DNA from: Paraflavitalea devenefica
GTDB taxonomy: Bacteria > Bacteroidota > Bacteroidia > Chitinophagales > Chitinophagaceae
Length of the DNA stretch: 64,000 nucleotides
Assembly: GCF_011759375.1 (NCBI RefSeq)
Contig: NZ_JAARML010000001.1
Span: forward strand, 1,488,001 to 1,552,000
Direction of reading: 5' to 3'
In this document: positions 1 to 9,146 of the stretch, piece by piece
How positions within the stretch are numbered: the stretch's first letter is position 1
Layout: every line of letters starts with the position of its first letter
Program-made: the position numbers and the translations under genes
Notes under the pieces: model-generated
Seen by the model: only the letters and a program-made list of their open reading frames with translations
What the model was told of the DNA's origin: nothing
The model's database searches: none

Positions 1-509
1 CTTATTTAACAGAGCTGTTTATCTCCTGGTATGGAGCTAATAAATATGAGAACTGGGCTTTCTTCCAGAACAGGCTGAACCTGTTCAGCCCCTATGGCTG
101 GAGCTACTGGCTGATGATGGGTTGTAACGTGCTCTCTCCACAGATCTTCTGGTTCCGCAAAATGAGAAGGAATATCGTGGTTACCTTCTTCATGTCGGTA
201 ATCGTGAATATCGGTATGTGGTTCGAGCGTTTTGTGATCATCGTAACTTCTATTTACCGGGATTACATTCCCAGTAGCTGGGCTACCTACTACCGTCCCA
301 CCATCTGGGAAGTAGGGTTTTACCTGGGTACTTTCGGGCTGTTCTTCACCTGCTACTTCCTGTTCTCGAAGTTCTTCCCGGTAATCGCGATTGCGGAGAT
401 CAAGCATATCCTGAAAAGATCAGGGGAAAGTTACAAGGCAAAAATGGTGGACGTGGAAGCCAAGACTGTGGAGGAATATTACCACGAAACCCAACATGCG
501 CATCATTAA
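1..509 (+). CDS. actC: Alternative complex III subunit ActC, NrfD-like quinol-oxidising membrane subunit (3' part)
   Basis: The left window edge cuts this gene. The open frame enters at base 3 and runs about 168 codons to a TAA at 507-509. The visible part has hydrophobic spans (for example the segment around IVVTFFMSVIVNIGMWFERF and a last helix before FFPVIAIAEIK), typical of the C-terminus of the polysulfide-reductase/NrfD membrane family. The identity rests mainly on context: actD, actE and actF follow in the order known for alternative complex III. In that complex ActC is a membrane subunit thought to bind menaquinol. The C-terminal tail after the last helix is charged and ends in a His pair. 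No start, promoter or upstream actA/actB is visible here. Confidence 0.9.
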   Translation, partial: YLTELFISWYGANKYENWAFFQNRLNLFSPYGWSYWLMMGCNVLSPQIFWFRKMRRNIVVTFFMSVIVNIGMWFERFVIIVTSIYRDYIPSSWATYYRPTIWEVGFYLGTFGLFFTCYFLFSKFFPVIAIAEIKHILKRSGESYKAKMVDVEAKTVEEYYHETQHAHH

Positions 510-573
510 TAGTTGAGTTATTCAAAACCGAAGAAATCAGGAATACAGAAACCAGAAATTTTAAAATCTTCAT

Positions 574-1167
574 ATGGCGGTTAAAAAATTTGTAGTGGGT
601 TGTTTTGAGGAGGAGGATGTACTGTTTAATGCGGTAAAAAAAGTACGCAAAGCCGGCTATAAGCTGCATGATGTATATACTCCCATGCCTATCCATGGAT
701 TGGATACTGCTATGGGCCTCCGGGACACCAGCCTGCATACTGCCGGATTTGTGTATGGTATTACCGGTACTACCATTGCGCTGAGCAGCATCTCCTGGAT
801 CTTTACCACAGACTGGCCGCTCGACATAGGCGGTAAGCCACACCTGGCATTGCCGGCCTGGGTACCTATCTGCTTTGAGTTTACCGTATTGTGTGCTGCT
901 GTAGGGATGGTATTGACCTTTTGCTACCTCTGCCAACTGGCGCCTTTTGTAAAAAAGCACCATTTCGACCTGCGTGCCACCGATGATAAATTTGTAATGG
1001 TGATCGAATGCACCGATAAGACCAATGTTGAAGAGGTAAAGGCTTTCCTGTCGGGTGCTGGTGCGCAGGAAATTAACGTACAGCATGCCGAAACCGGCTG
1101 GTGGCTGGGTCGCTATGATAAGGAAAGAAAACTTTTTGAAGAAAAAACGGAAACTGTTACAGCATAA
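574..1167 (+). CDS. actD: Alternative complex III subunit ActD (DUF3341)
   Basis: This 197-residue protein matches the DUF3341 family, the ActD subunit of the quinol:cytochrome c oxidoreductase called alternative complex III. A soluble N-terminal part (residues 1-55, starting AVKKFVVGCFEEEDVLFNAV) is followed by two predicted membrane helices, about residues 57-76 and 100-122, and a soluble C-terminal part. ActD has no redox cofactor in solved complexes and is thought to be structural. It sits 64 bases after actC and 17 bases before actE, so it belongs to the act operon. The ATG at 574 is the only sensible start, because the family begins right there. Confidence 0.93.
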   Translation: MAVKKFVVGCFEEEDVLFNAVKKVRKAGYKLHDVYTPMPIHGLDTAMGLRDTSLHTAGFVYGITGTTIALSSISWIFTTDWPLDIGGKPHLALPAWVPICFEFTVLCAAVGMVLTFCYLCQLAPFVKKHHFDLRATDDKFVMVIECTDKTNVEEVKAFLSGAGAQEINVQHAETGWWLGRYDKERKLFEEKTETVTA

Positions 1168-1184
1168 TCTGAATATTCAGTACG

Positions 1185-1826
1185 ATGAAAAAATTATCAA
1201 TCATAGTTGTTTTAGTAGCACTGGTAGTATGGAGTTGCGGTGATAAGAGGAACCCAGGCCGTGTATATATGCCCGATATGGCTTACAGCCGTGCCGTGGA
1301 AACCTATACATCCCTGGATACCTTCCGTGCACAAGGTATTAATTACAATGCGATGCCTGTGGCTGGCACCATTAAGCGCGGTGAATTAATGCCTTTCCCT
1401 ATTGCACAGGATAAGCAGGGTGATACTACCAACTACATATTGTCCAAACAGGTAGCTAATCCTTTGCCCAAGCTGGACGAGGTGCAATTGAAAGAAGCAG
1501 AACGCTTATACCTGATCAACTGTGGTATATGTCATGGCGCCAAACTGGATGGCCAGGGCGTATTGCATAAGAGGAGCGATGGAACAGATGGCCCTTATGG
1601 CGCTGCTCCGGCCAACCTGATCAGTGGTGCTGCCTATGTGAATATGCCTGAGGGACAGATGTTCTATTCTGTTACCTATGGTAAAGGGCAAATGGGAAGT
1701 TATGCTTCTCAATTGAGCACCACACAACGCTGGATGGTGATCCAATATATCAAGAACAAGCAGACTGAAGCAAAAGGTGGCAGCTCAGAAGGTGCCGCTG
1801 CTGCTGATACTACTGTAAAAAAATAA
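1185..1826 (+). CDS. actE: Alternative complex III monoheme cytochrome c lipoprotein ActE
   Basis: A 213-residue c-type cytochrome. A signal peptide ends in a lipobox with Cys18 (VVWSC), so the mature protein is likely lipid-anchored on the periplasmic face. One heme-binding motif is present, CGICH at residues 113-117; several downstream Met residues (for example in the MPEGQMF segment) could be the sixth ligand. In alternative complex III, ActE passes electrons from the ActA/ActB side toward the terminal oxidase. The C-terminus is a low-complexity Gly/Ser/Ala tail. It starts 17 bases after actD and is followed by actF. Confidence 0.93.
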   Translation: MKKLSIIVVLVALVVWSCGDKRNPGRVYMPDMAYSRAVETYTSLDTFRAQGINYNAMPVAGTIKRGELMPFPIAQDKQGDTTNYILSKQVANPLPKLDEVQLKEAERLYLINCGICHGAKLDGQGVLHKRSDGTDGPYGAAPANLISGAAYVNMPEGQMFYSVTYGKGQMGSYASQLSTTQRWMVIQYIKNKQTEAKGGSSEGAAAADTTVKK

Positions 1827-1861
1827 CTGACACGAGATACAGAAATTATAAATAGTTGATA

Positions 1862-3097
1862 ATGGCTTCAAGAGAATTTTTTGAAATACCCAAGCGATAC
1901 AAGACCTGGTCAACAGCTCTTATGGGAGTAGGCGTATTGTCATTGATCATTGCATTTATCGCTTATGGAAGAGGAGAACATCCGCAATTGTTCTGGGGCG
2001 CCCTGTTGCAGAACAGTGCTTTCTTCCTGCTGGTAGTAAATGCTGCTATGTTCTTTATCTGTGCTACTACCCTCGCTATGGGCGGCTGGCAAATGTCGTT
2101 CAGAAGAGTTACTGAAGCCATCTCAACTGCAGTAGTACCTATCGGCGTGATCACCGGTATTGTGTTGCTGCTCATCATATTCGTGCCAGGTACGCATATC
2201 TACCACTGGCTGCATCCGGAAGGCGATAAGATCCTTGAGTACAAAAAAGGATTCCTGAATGTGCCTTTCTATACTACCTGGACTGTGCTGACCATCGTAT
2301 TGTGGATCGTTCTGGGCAAAAAGATGCGCTCTCTTTCCCGCGAACTGGATAATAATCCGTTACCTGATGTTGAATCAGGCCGTAAATACATCTTCAAGAA
2401 CACTGTTTGGGCATCTTTGTTCATTGCCTGGTTTGGTTTAACTGTAATGTCTACTATTCCCTGGTTCTGGCTCATGAGCATCGATGCACACTGGTACTCT
2501 ACCATGTATAGCTGGTATACCTTTGCCAGCACCTTTGTATCCGGCATGGCATTGATCGCCCTGTTTGTGATCTACATGAAAAACCAGGGCTACCTGGAAT
2601 ACACCAACCAGGAACACCTGCATGACCTGGGTAAGTTCATGTTTGCGTTCTCCATATTCTGGACCTACCTGTGGTTCTCCCAGTATATGCTGATCTGGTA
2701 TGCTAACATTCCTGAGGAAACCGTATACTTTAAATCACGGATCGGCGCCCAGGGGCACAAGGCAGGCCCTTATAGCGGCATCTTCTGGTTCAGCTTTATC
2801 ATCAACTTCATAGCTCCGTTATTAATACTGATGCGTCGTGGAACAAAGCGGAATTATACCGCCATGGTATTCATGGCAGTGGTGATTATCGTTGGCCACT
2901 GGTTCGATTTCTACCAGATGGTATTTGCCAGCATTGACCCCGAGCATGTAAACGTAGGTATGCTGTTACTTGATTTCGGTATTGCTGCAGGCTTTGTAGG
3001 TATTATCATGAATGCTACCGGCAATGCCCTGAGCAAGAACCCGCTTATAGCCAGGAACCATCCGTTCATAAAAGAAAGTATCATACACCACACGTAA
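1862..3097 (+). CDS. actF: Alternative complex III membrane subunit ActF (NrfD-like)
   Basis: A 411-residue polytopic membrane protein with about ten hydrophobic helices, homologous to ActC and the NrfD family. It is annotated in related genomes as the second quinone-binding subunit of quinol:cytochrome c oxidoreductase. The frame can be opened at TTG 1856, but the ATG at 1862 gives the usual N-terminus MASREFFEIP and is preferred. Helices carry many aromatic residues, as in the segment around residues 195-225. It lies 35 bases after actE. The next gene, ctaC, follows after 72 bases, which couples the quinol-oxidising complex to the oxidase genes. Confidence 0.92.
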   Translation: MASREFFEIPKRYKTWSTALMGVGVLSLIIAFIAYGRGEHPQLFWGALLQNSAFFLLVVNAAMFFICATTLAMGGWQMSFRRVTEAISTAVVPIGVITGIVLLLIIFVPGTHIYHWLHPEGDKILEYKKGFLNVPFYTTWTVLTIVLWIVLGKKMRSLSRELDNNPLPDVESGRKYIFKNTVWASLFIAWFGLTVMSTIPWFWLMSIDAHWYSTMYSWYTFASTFVSGMALIALFVIYMKNQGYLEYTNQEHLHDLGKFMFAFSIFWTYLWFSQYMLIWYANIPEETVYFKSRIGAQGHKAGPYSGIFWFSFIINFIAPLLILMRRGTKRNYTAMVFMAVVIIVGHWFDFYQMVFASIDPEHVNVGMLLLDFGIAAGFVGIIMNATGNALSKNPLIARNHPFIKESIIHHT

Positions 3098-3169
3098 GTG
3101 CTTATCAACACGTGTGTTGTTCAATAGTATTTAAACTTTGATAGGTCGAATTAAATTTATTGATAGATC

Positions 3170-4306
3170 ATGACAACTACTGGAATATTTCTGTTAGCGA
3201 TTCTCCTCCTCGGCTTTCTGATCACTTTTCAGATTGCCAAGGCCAGTGAGTATGTATCTGTGCTGAAAGGAGAGAAGAAAGCTTTCGAGCAAAACAACAG
3301 GATCAATGCGTTTTTGATGGTCGTGTTCCTGGTGCTGGGACTGGTAGGTGTTTGGTGGTGTAACGACCTGTTGTACCACAAAACACTGATGCCTTACCCT
3401 TCAGCTTCAGAGCATGGAAAGAATATTGATACCATGTTGTTCATCACTATTGGCATTTGTGGTGTTGTATTTGTGATTACACAGGTATTGTTGTTCTGGT
3501 TCGCCTATAAATACCAGCACAGTGAAAAAAGGCAGGCATTCTATTATCCGCACAACAATAAGCTGGAAGTGATCTGGACTACTGTTCCGGCCATTACACT
3601 CTGCGTACTGGTAGGTTTTGGTTTGTTCTACTGGTTCCGCATGACCGGTGATGCACCTGAGAATGCTATGCAGGTGGAGATTACCGGTAAGCAATTTGCG
3701 TGGATCTATCGCTATCCGGGTAAGGATAATACCTTCGGAAAGAAATACTACCGCAATATTGATGAAGCTGCAGGTAACCAGTTAGGCCTGCTGTGGAAAG
3801 ATACCACCATCATTAAGTATAGCAGGGATCACCAGCCTGCCGGTGAGGCCAAACTGAAAGCTGACCCTGCCGGTTTTGACGATATTGTTGATAATACCGC
3901 CATGTACCTGGTAAAAGGCCAGCCGGTGAAACTGATCATTAATTCCCGTGATGTGATCCACGACGTAGGTTTATCTCACTTCCGCCTGAAGATGGATGCT
4001 GTACCCGGTACCCCTACTACTATGTGGTTCACCCCCCAATACACTACGGAGGAAATGAAACAGATCACCAAGAACCCGAAGTTTGAATATGAGATCTCCT
4101 GTGATCAGATGTGCGGAAACAGCCACTTCTCTATGAAGGGGATCATTAAAGTAGTTACACCAGAGGAATTCATCCTGTGGAGAGCGAAACAAAAGTCGGC
4201 TTATGCATTGGCTTTCCCGGCTCCTGAAGCTGCGCCTGCACCAACAGCAGACAGTACTGCAACAGGTGCCAAAGACACGGTTAAAACCGTAGCCAAGCAT
4301 CCATAG
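3170..4306 (+). CDS. ctaC: Cytochrome c oxidase subunit II (CuA subunit)
   Basis: A 378-residue subunit II of a heme-copper oxidase. Four hydrophobic segments (about residues 3-22, 47-67, 88-112, 135-155) precede the periplasmic cupredoxin domain, two more than the textbook subunit II. The dinuclear CuA ligands are visible: His264 in VIHDVG, then Cys311, Cys315, His319 and Met322 in CDQMCGNSHFSM. The ligand normally given by a Glu backbone carbonyl is Gln313 here. The C-terminal 40 residues are Ala/Pro/Thr-rich and end in a Lys/His tail. There is no fused cytochrome c domain, so ActE or another cytochrome must deliver the electrons. It lies between actF and ctaD. Confidence 0.95.
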   Translation: MTTTGIFLLAILLLGFLITFQIAKASEYVSVLKGEKKAFEQNNRINAFLMVVFLVLGLVGVWWCNDLLYHKTLMPYPSASEHGKNIDTMLFITIGICGVVFVITQVLLFWFAYKYQHSEKRQAFYYPHNNKLEVIWTTVPAITLCVLVGFGLFYWFRMTGDAPENAMQVEITGKQFAWIYRYPGKDNTFGKKYYRNIDEAAGNQLGLLWKDTTIIKYSRDHQPAGEAKLKADPAGFDDIVDNTAMYLVKGQPVKLIINSRDVIHDVGLSHFRLKMDAVPGTPTTMWFTPQYTTEEMKQITKNPKFEYEISCDQMCGNSHFSMKGIIKVVTPEEFILWRAKQKSAYALAFPAPEAAPAPTADSTATGAKDTVKTVAKHP

Positions 4307-4363
4307 TCAAAACGGTTAGTGTAGAAAAGAAAAAGAATTAACATCGCTATTAAATAATTTATC

Positions 4364-6184
4364 ATGAGCAACGAAGCATTGCACGGGCATCCTGAGGTAG
4401 TCACCACGCATGAGGTGCATCACGATGAGCATCATGTACACCACCATAAAGAGACCTTTATTACCAAATACGTATTCAGTCAGGATCACAAGATGATCGC
4501 CAAACAGTTCCTGATAACGGGTATGGTGTGGGCTATCATCGGAGGTCTGATGTCTGTATTGTTCCGTTTGCAACTGGGCTATCCCGACCAAACTTTCCCC
4601 TGGCTGGAAGACGTGCTCGGCCGCTGGGCAAAGGGCGGAAAGATATCTCCCGAAAATTATTATGCGCTGGTTACCATGCACGGTACCGTACTGGTATTCT
4701 TCGTACTGACCGGTGGATTGAGTGGTACTTTTGCCAACTTCCTGATTCCCCTGCAGATCGGTGCCCGTGATATGGCTTCGCCTTTCATGAATATGCTGTC
4801 CTACTGGTTCTTCTTCGGTGGTAGCATTGTGATGATCTCTTCGCTCTTTATTCAGACTGGTCCTTTCAGCGGCGGCTGGACTGCTTATCCTCCGTTAAGT
4901 GCGCTGGGCGATGCTTCACCCGGTTCCAAAACCGGTATGGACCTCTGGATCACGGCGATGGCAATGTTCGTAGTTTCTTCCCTGCTCGGTGGTCTGAACT
5001 ATATTTCTACTGTACTGAACATGCGTACAAAGGGTATGAGCATGACCAGGTTGCCATTGACTATCTGGGCCCTGTTCTTTACAGCCGTATTGGGTGTATT
5101 GTCATTCCCTGTATTGTTCTCCGGCTTTATCCTGCTGTTGTTCGATCGTCACGCAGGTACCAGCTTCTACCTGTCTGATATCTATATCGGTTCTATCAAA
5201 CAGGCCCTGCCCAATGAAGGCGGTAGCGCTATCCTGTACCAACACTTATTCTGGTTCCTGGGTCACCCTGAGGTATACATCATCCTGTTACCTGCCATGG
5301 GTATGGCCTCTGAAATATTATCGGTTAATTCCCGTAAGCCCATCTTTGGTTATATGGCGATGGTGGGTTCTATGTTTGCGATTACCATCCTGGCCTTCCT
5401 GGTGTGGGCGCACCACATGTTTGTTACCGGTCTTAACCCATTCCTCGGTTCTGTATTCGTATTGCTCACCCTGCTTATCGCGGTACCTTCAGCGATCAAG
5501 GTGTTTAACTGGCTTACCACGATCTGGAAGGCCAACATACGGTTTACACCCGGTATGATGTTCGCACTGGGCTTTGTGAGCCTGTTTATCTCCGGTGGTC
5601 TTACAGGTATCTTCCTGGGTAACTCTACCCTCGATATCCACCTGCATGATACTTACTTTGTAATTGCCCACTTCCACATTGTAATGGGTGTATCTGCTTT
5701 CTTCGGCATGTTTGCCGGTATCTACCACTGGTTCCCCAAAATGTACGGCCGTTTTATGAACAATACCATGGCGTACATCCACTTCTGGGTAACACTGGCA
5801 GGCGCCTACCTCATCTTCTGGCCTATGCACTATGAAGGGTTGGCCGGTATGCCACGCCGCTACCTGGATTATTCTATCTGGGAATCATTCAAGCAATTTT
5901 CTGAGCTCAATAAGTTCATCTCTACAGTAGCTATGATCGTATTTGCCGTACAGTTAATGTTTGTGTTCAACTTCTTCTACTCTATTTTCAAGGGCAGGAA
6001 GGTAACTACACAAAACCCGTGGGGTGCTACTACCCTGGAATGGACTGCACCCATCAGGCCCGGACACGGTAACTGGCCTGGTGAAATACCTGAAGTTCAT
6101 CGCTGGGCTTATGACTACAGCAAGGATGGACGTGACTTTATTCCGCAAACGGAGCCTATCGGCCCCAATGAGAGTAAGCACTAA
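4364..6184 (+). CDS. ctaD: Cytochrome c oxidase subunit I, heme-copper A1-type
   Basis: A 606-residue catalytic subunit with twelve or more membrane helices. Ligands are visible: His106 (MHG) and His438 for the low-spin heme, His436 for the high-spin heme, and CuB ligands His301, His350 and His351. The motif GHPEVY (300-305) holds Glu303 and Tyr305, the proton-channel Glu and the cross-linked Tyr of A1-type oxidases. The N-terminal 30 residues are very His-rich, perhaps for copper loading. The gene begins 57 bases after ctaC and ends shortly before ctaB. It reduces oxygen to water and pumps protons. Confidence 0.97.
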   Translation: MSNEALHGHPEVVTTHEVHHDEHHVHHHKETFITKYVFSQDHKMIAKQFLITGMVWAIIGGLMSVLFRLQLGYPDQTFPWLEDVLGRWAKGGKISPENYYALVTMHGTVLVFFVLTGGLSGTFANFLIPLQIGARDMASPFMNMLSYWFFFGGSIVMISSLFIQTGPFSGGWTAYPPLSALGDASPGSKTGMDLWITAMAMFVVSSLLGGLNYISTVLNMRTKGMSMTRLPLTIWALFFTAVLGVLSFPVLFSGFILLLFDRHAGTSFYLSDIYIGSIKQALPNEGGSAILYQHLFWFLGHPEVYIILLPAMGMASEILSVNSRKPIFGYMAMVGSMFAITILAFLVWAHHMFVTGLNPFLGSVFVLLTLLIAVPSAIKVFNWLTTIWKANIRFTPGMMFALGFVSLFISGGLTGIFLGNSTLDIHLHDTYFVIAHFHIVMGVSAFFGMFAGIYHWFPKMYGRFMNNTMAYIHFWVTLAGAYLIFWPMHYEGLAGMPRRYLDYSIWESFKQFSELNKFISTVAMIVFAVQLMFVFNFFYSIFKGRKVTTQNPWGATTLEWTAPIRPGHGNWPGEIPEVHRWAYDYSKDGRDFIPQTEPIGPNESKH

Positions 6185-6239
6185 TGTTGAAGTGTAAGTG
6201 GTATTACCACAATCACTCACAACGTATAAACTTATATTA

Positions 6240-7142
6240 ATGACGCAGCAGGAAACCGTGAAGCACAATAGCTCTTTAACAATAGCCGGCAAGGTACGGG
6301 ACTATATGTTGCTGATTAAGTTCAGCCTCAGCTTCATGGTGGTGTTTTCTGCTGTTATCAGTTACCTGCTGGCTCCGAAAGTAGTGGTCTATGACTGGTC
6401 TATGATCATCTGGCTCTTTGTAGGCGGTATGCTGGTCACCGGCAGCGCCAACGCAGTGAACCAGGTAGTGGAGAGGGATACTGACGCCATGATGAAACGT
6501 ACCGCCAAACGGCCCGTTGCATCGGGCAGGATGAGCGTAACAGAAGGATGGACATTTGCCATCATTACGGTAGTTGCCGGATTGTTGATACTGGGTTATT
6601 TTTTTAACCTGTTATCAGCCATCGTAGCTGCTGTAAGCTGGTTTATCTACGCCTTCATGTATACACCCCTGAAAAAGGTGAGCGCCATCGCTGTATTGCT
6701 GGGGGCCGTACCGGGGGCATTACCCTGTTTGATCGGCTGGGCTGCAGGGCAGGATGAACTGAGTATCGGAGGCTGGGTATTGTTTGGCATCCAGTTCTTC
6801 TGGCAGTTTCCGCACTTCTGGGCCATCGCCTGGATTGCGCATACCGACTATAGCAAGGCAGGTTTTAAGCTGATGCCTTCTGTGGAAGGACCCGGAAAGT
6901 ACTCAGCCATCCAGTCTATCATTTATTCCCTGGTGTTGATACCGGTAGGCATGTTGCCTTACCTGATTGGAATGAGTGGTATCATGAGTTTCTGGATCAT
7001 TGTAGCTGCGAATATTTTCATGACCTGGCAAAGCATACGGTTATACCGCGAAATGGAAGTGAAGGCAGCCAGGAGGGTCATGTTCAGCAGCTATATTTAT
7101 CTGCCTATTGTGCTGCTGGCACTACTGGCCGATAAACTGTAA
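6240..7142 (+). CDS. ctaB: Protoheme IX farnesyltransferase (heme O synthase)
   Basis: A 300-residue polytopic membrane protein of the UbiA prenyltransferase superfamily. The first Asp-rich motif is seen as NQVVERDTDAMM, followed by the basic stretch KRTAKRP; a second conserved loop is AHTDYSKAGFKLMP. It farnesylates heme b to heme O, the precursor of heme A for the oxidase next to it. An in-frame GTG at 6198 would add 14 residues, but the ATG at 6240 fits the family better. It lies 55 bases after ctaD and before the subunit III genes. Heme A synthase (ctaA) is not here but at 39,865. Confidence 0.95.
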   Translation: MTQQETVKHNSSLTIAGKVRDYMLLIKFSLSFMVVFSAVISYLLAPKVVVYDWSMIIWLFVGGMLVTGSANAVNQVVERDTDAMMKRTAKRPVASGRMSVTEGWTFAIITVVAGLLILGYFFNLLSAIVAAVSWFIYAFMYTPLKKVSAIAVLLGAVPGALPCLIGWAAGQDELSIGGWVLFGIQFFWQFPHFWAIAWIAHTDYSKAGFKLMPSVEGPGKYSAIQSIIYSLVLIPVGMLPYLIGMSGIMSFWIIVAANIFMTWQSIRLYREMEVKAARRVMFSSYIYLPIVLLALLADKL

Positions 7143-7212
7143 AGAATAAGTCAGCAATTGACATAGACCGTGTGATTTTGTGTAATTGATTGTAACATTG
7201 AACTGATTTAGA

Positions 7213-7779
7213 ATGAATATCGTGAGTTCGCGCCAACAAAAAATCCATCCCCACAAGTTTACCTTGTGGATTGCCATCGGCAGCATCATTATGATGTTTG
7301 CAGGGCTTACCAGTGCCTATATCGTAAAAGGCGAGCAACCCGGATGGAGCACAGTGGTAGTGCCAAAGATCTTTTATTATTCAACGGCGGTAATGCTCAT
7401 CAGCAGTTTCACCATGCAGGTAGCGCTGAAAGCGTTTAAAGAGCGCAGCATGCAGCAATACCGCAGCCTGATCACGGTGACCGCTGTATTGGGCTTATTG
7501 TTCATCACCATGCAGGTGATCGGCTTTAAGCAGCTATACCATTCCGGCATTAAGCTGGAAGGCGGGTCGGGAGCTGGACAGTTCCTTTATATCATTTTCG
7601 GCCTGCATGCCGTACACGTATTGGGGGGAGCTATCGCTTTACTCATTATGTTCTTTAAGGCGTTCAGCGCAAAGATCAGGAACTACAATGCAGTGCCTGT
7701 AGAAGTGGTAAGCACTTACTGGCATTTTGTAGACCTGTTGTGGGTATACCTGTTCGTTTTCTTCCTGATCAAGGGGTAG
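7213..7779 (+). CDS. Heme-copper oxidase subunit III, first copy (short form)
   Basis: A 188-residue membrane protein with about five helices. The C-terminal motif STYWHFVDLLWVYLF is the hallmark of cytochrome c oxidase subunit III (COX3 family). It lacks the first two helices of long-form subunit III, as is usual in bacterial split or short versions. It is directly followed by a second subunit III gene (7838), so the operon codes for two related but different COX3-family proteins. The N-terminal MNIVSSRQQKIHPHKF is soluble and basic. Spacing to ctaB is 70 bases. Confidence 0.9.
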   Translation: MNIVSSRQQKIHPHKFTLWIAIGSIIMMFAGLTSAYIVKGEQPGWSTVVVPKIFYYSTAVMLISSFTMQVALKAFKERSMQQYRSLITVTAVLGLLFITMQVIGFKQLYHSGIKLEGGSGAGQFLYIIFGLHAVHVLGGAIALLIMFFKAFSAKIRNYNAVPVEVVSTYWHFVDLLWVYLFVFFLIKG

Positions 7780-7837
7780 GAGTTATAGTAATTGAACATT
7801 GAACAAAAACAATTCGAACTTAAACTAATAACAACAC

Positions 7838-8512
7838 ATGGCACAAGCAGTACCAGCGAATCAAAAATGGTGGGGTGGCGGAAGAAGTCCCTTCAATGTG
7901 GAATATGGCAAGCTGATGATGTGGTATTTTTTGATGAGTGATGCCTTTACCTTTGGCGCATTCCTGATTGCATATGGCACCGTTCGCTTCTCCAGCAATG
8001 GCTGGCCCGACCCGAATGAGGTGTTCTCTTCTTTCCCTTTCGCAGGCCACACGCATATGCCCCTGGTATTTGTGAGTGTAATGACCTTCATCCTCATCAT
8101 GAGTTCTGTAACCATGGTGCTGGCCGTAGGCGCTGGTCATAGCAATGACCGTAAGAGTGTATTAAAATGGTTATTCTGGACAATCATAGGCGGTATTGCC
8201 TTCCTGGGCTGCCAGGCATGGGAATGGACGCACTTGTATCACCAGGGCGCCTGGTGGGGTAAGAATCCTTTCCATAATTTCGGCGGTACAGAAGCTTCTA
8301 CCAACTTCACCAACTTCTTTTTCACCATCACCGGTTTCCATGGTTTCCACGTATTCTCCGGGGTTATCATCAACATCATCATGTTTATCATGACTTACAG
8401 AGGGGTATTTGACCGCAGGGGCCATTACCTGATGATTGAAAAAGCTGGTTTATACTGGCACTTTGTAGACCTGGTATGGGTATTTGTATTCACTTGCTTC
8501 TACCTGTTCTAA
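7838..8512 (+). CDS. ctaE: Cytochrome c oxidase subunit III, second copy
   Basis: A 224-residue COX3-family protein with about five to six helices and the C-terminal signature LYWHFVDLVWVFVF. It also shows the internal TGFHGFHVFSG motif, conserved in subunit III, which the upstream paralogue has only as GLHAVHVLGG. This closer match makes it the better candidate for the main subunit III of the A1 oxidase. It starts 58 bases after the first copy and precedes the subunit IV gene by 39 bases. Subunit III does not bind metal; it stabilises the catalytic core. Confidence 0.94.
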   Translation: MAQAVPANQKWWGGGRSPFNVEYGKLMMWYFLMSDAFTFGAFLIAYGTVRFSSNGWPDPNEVFSSFPFAGHTHMPLVFVSVMTFILIMSSVTMVLAVGAGHSNDRKSVLKWLFWTIIGGIAFLGCQAWEWTHLYHQGAWWGKNPFHNFGGTEASTNFTNFFFTITGFHGFHVFSGVIINIIMFIMTYRGVFDRRGHYLMIEKAGLYWHFVDLVWVFVFTCFYLF

Positions 8513-8551
8513 TTTAGATTTGATCAACGCTAACAAGCAATACAATTTATT

Positions 8552-9007
8552 ATGGAAAAGTTTGAAACACCACATACTGCGGAGCACGGACATGAGGAAA
8601 AACACAGCTTCGATACAAAAGCTATCTGGAGAACATTCTGGATCTTATTGGTGATCACCTGTATTGAGCTGATCGTGGGTATGTTCATCGCGCCCCACTT
8701 TCATTCCCTGAAACTGATGTTTAATATCCTGTACATCATTTTCACTGCTGCCAAGGCGTTCTATATCATTGCCGAGTTCATGCACCTGCGTCATGAGATC
8801 AAGAATATGATCATGACCATTGCCATACCTGCGCTGTTGTTCATCTGGTTCATTGCCGCCTTCCTTTGGGATGGCAACTCCTACAAGAACCTCCGGAATG
8901 ACTATGACCGCCACCACAAAGAGCAAAGTACTGTTCCGGTAGAGAAAAAAGCTGCCGGCCATGGCGAGCATGCGGAAGAAAGCCACAAGCCTGAGTCTGT
9001 TCACTAA
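8552..9007 (+). CDS. Cytochrome c oxidase subunit IV (prokaryotic CtaF type)
   Basis: A 151-residue protein with three hydrophobic helices (about residues 29-47, 54-72 and 88-106), flanked by His-rich soluble ends (HTAEHGHEEKH at the N-terminus, HGEHAEESH near the C-terminus). Size, topology and position right after subunit III match the prokaryotic cytochrome c oxidase subunit IV family. It is the last gene before a strong terminator at 9037-9064, so it closes the act-cta transcription unit. Confidence 0.88.
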   Translation: MEKFETPHTAEHGHEEKHSFDTKAIWRTFWILLVITCIELIVGMFIAPHFHSLKLMFNILYIIFTAAKAFYIIAEFMHLRHEIKNMIMTIAIPALLFIWFIAAFLWDGNSYKNLRNDYDRHHKEQSTVPVEKKAAGHGEHAEESHKPESVH

Positions 9008-9036
9008 ACACCTGTAAAAAGGTATTTATATAGCTG

Positions 9037-9068
9037 AAACCATCCCGCCGCGGCGGGATGGTTTTTTT
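9037..9068 (+). terminator. Rho-independent terminator closing the act-cta operon
   Basis: A perfect palindrome, with arms 9037-9050 and 9051-9064 and core CATCCCGCCG / CGGCGGGATG, is followed at once by a run of seven T. It lies 30 bases after the subunit IV stop. Confidence 0.93.
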
Positions 9069-9120
9069 ATTTATTGGCTGCTTTTCCTACCCAAAACCAG
9101 TATTGCATCGTTTCCTGTGG

Positions 9121-9128
9121 TAACTTTG
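9121..9128 (+). promoter_or_regulatory. Bacteroidota -7 box before the SCO gene
   Basis: TAACTTTG is a full match to the Bacteroidota -7 consensus TAnnTTTG. The nearest TTG (9103-9105) is only 15 bases upstream, shorter than usual. The box lies inside the longest open frame of the SCO gene, which argues that translation starts downstream, at GTG 9147. Confidence 0.55.
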
Positions 9129-9146
9129 CGCAGCAAAATAAATAAC

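Noticed and set aside
400..1086. Long open frame on the - strand opposite actD
   Set aside because: It mirrors the coding strand of actC/actD, has no homology-like segments and no promoter.
9117..9146. GTG at 9117 as start of the SCO gene
   Set aside because: The stretch contains the TAACTTTG -7 box and no signal-peptide residues; GTG 9147 fits better.
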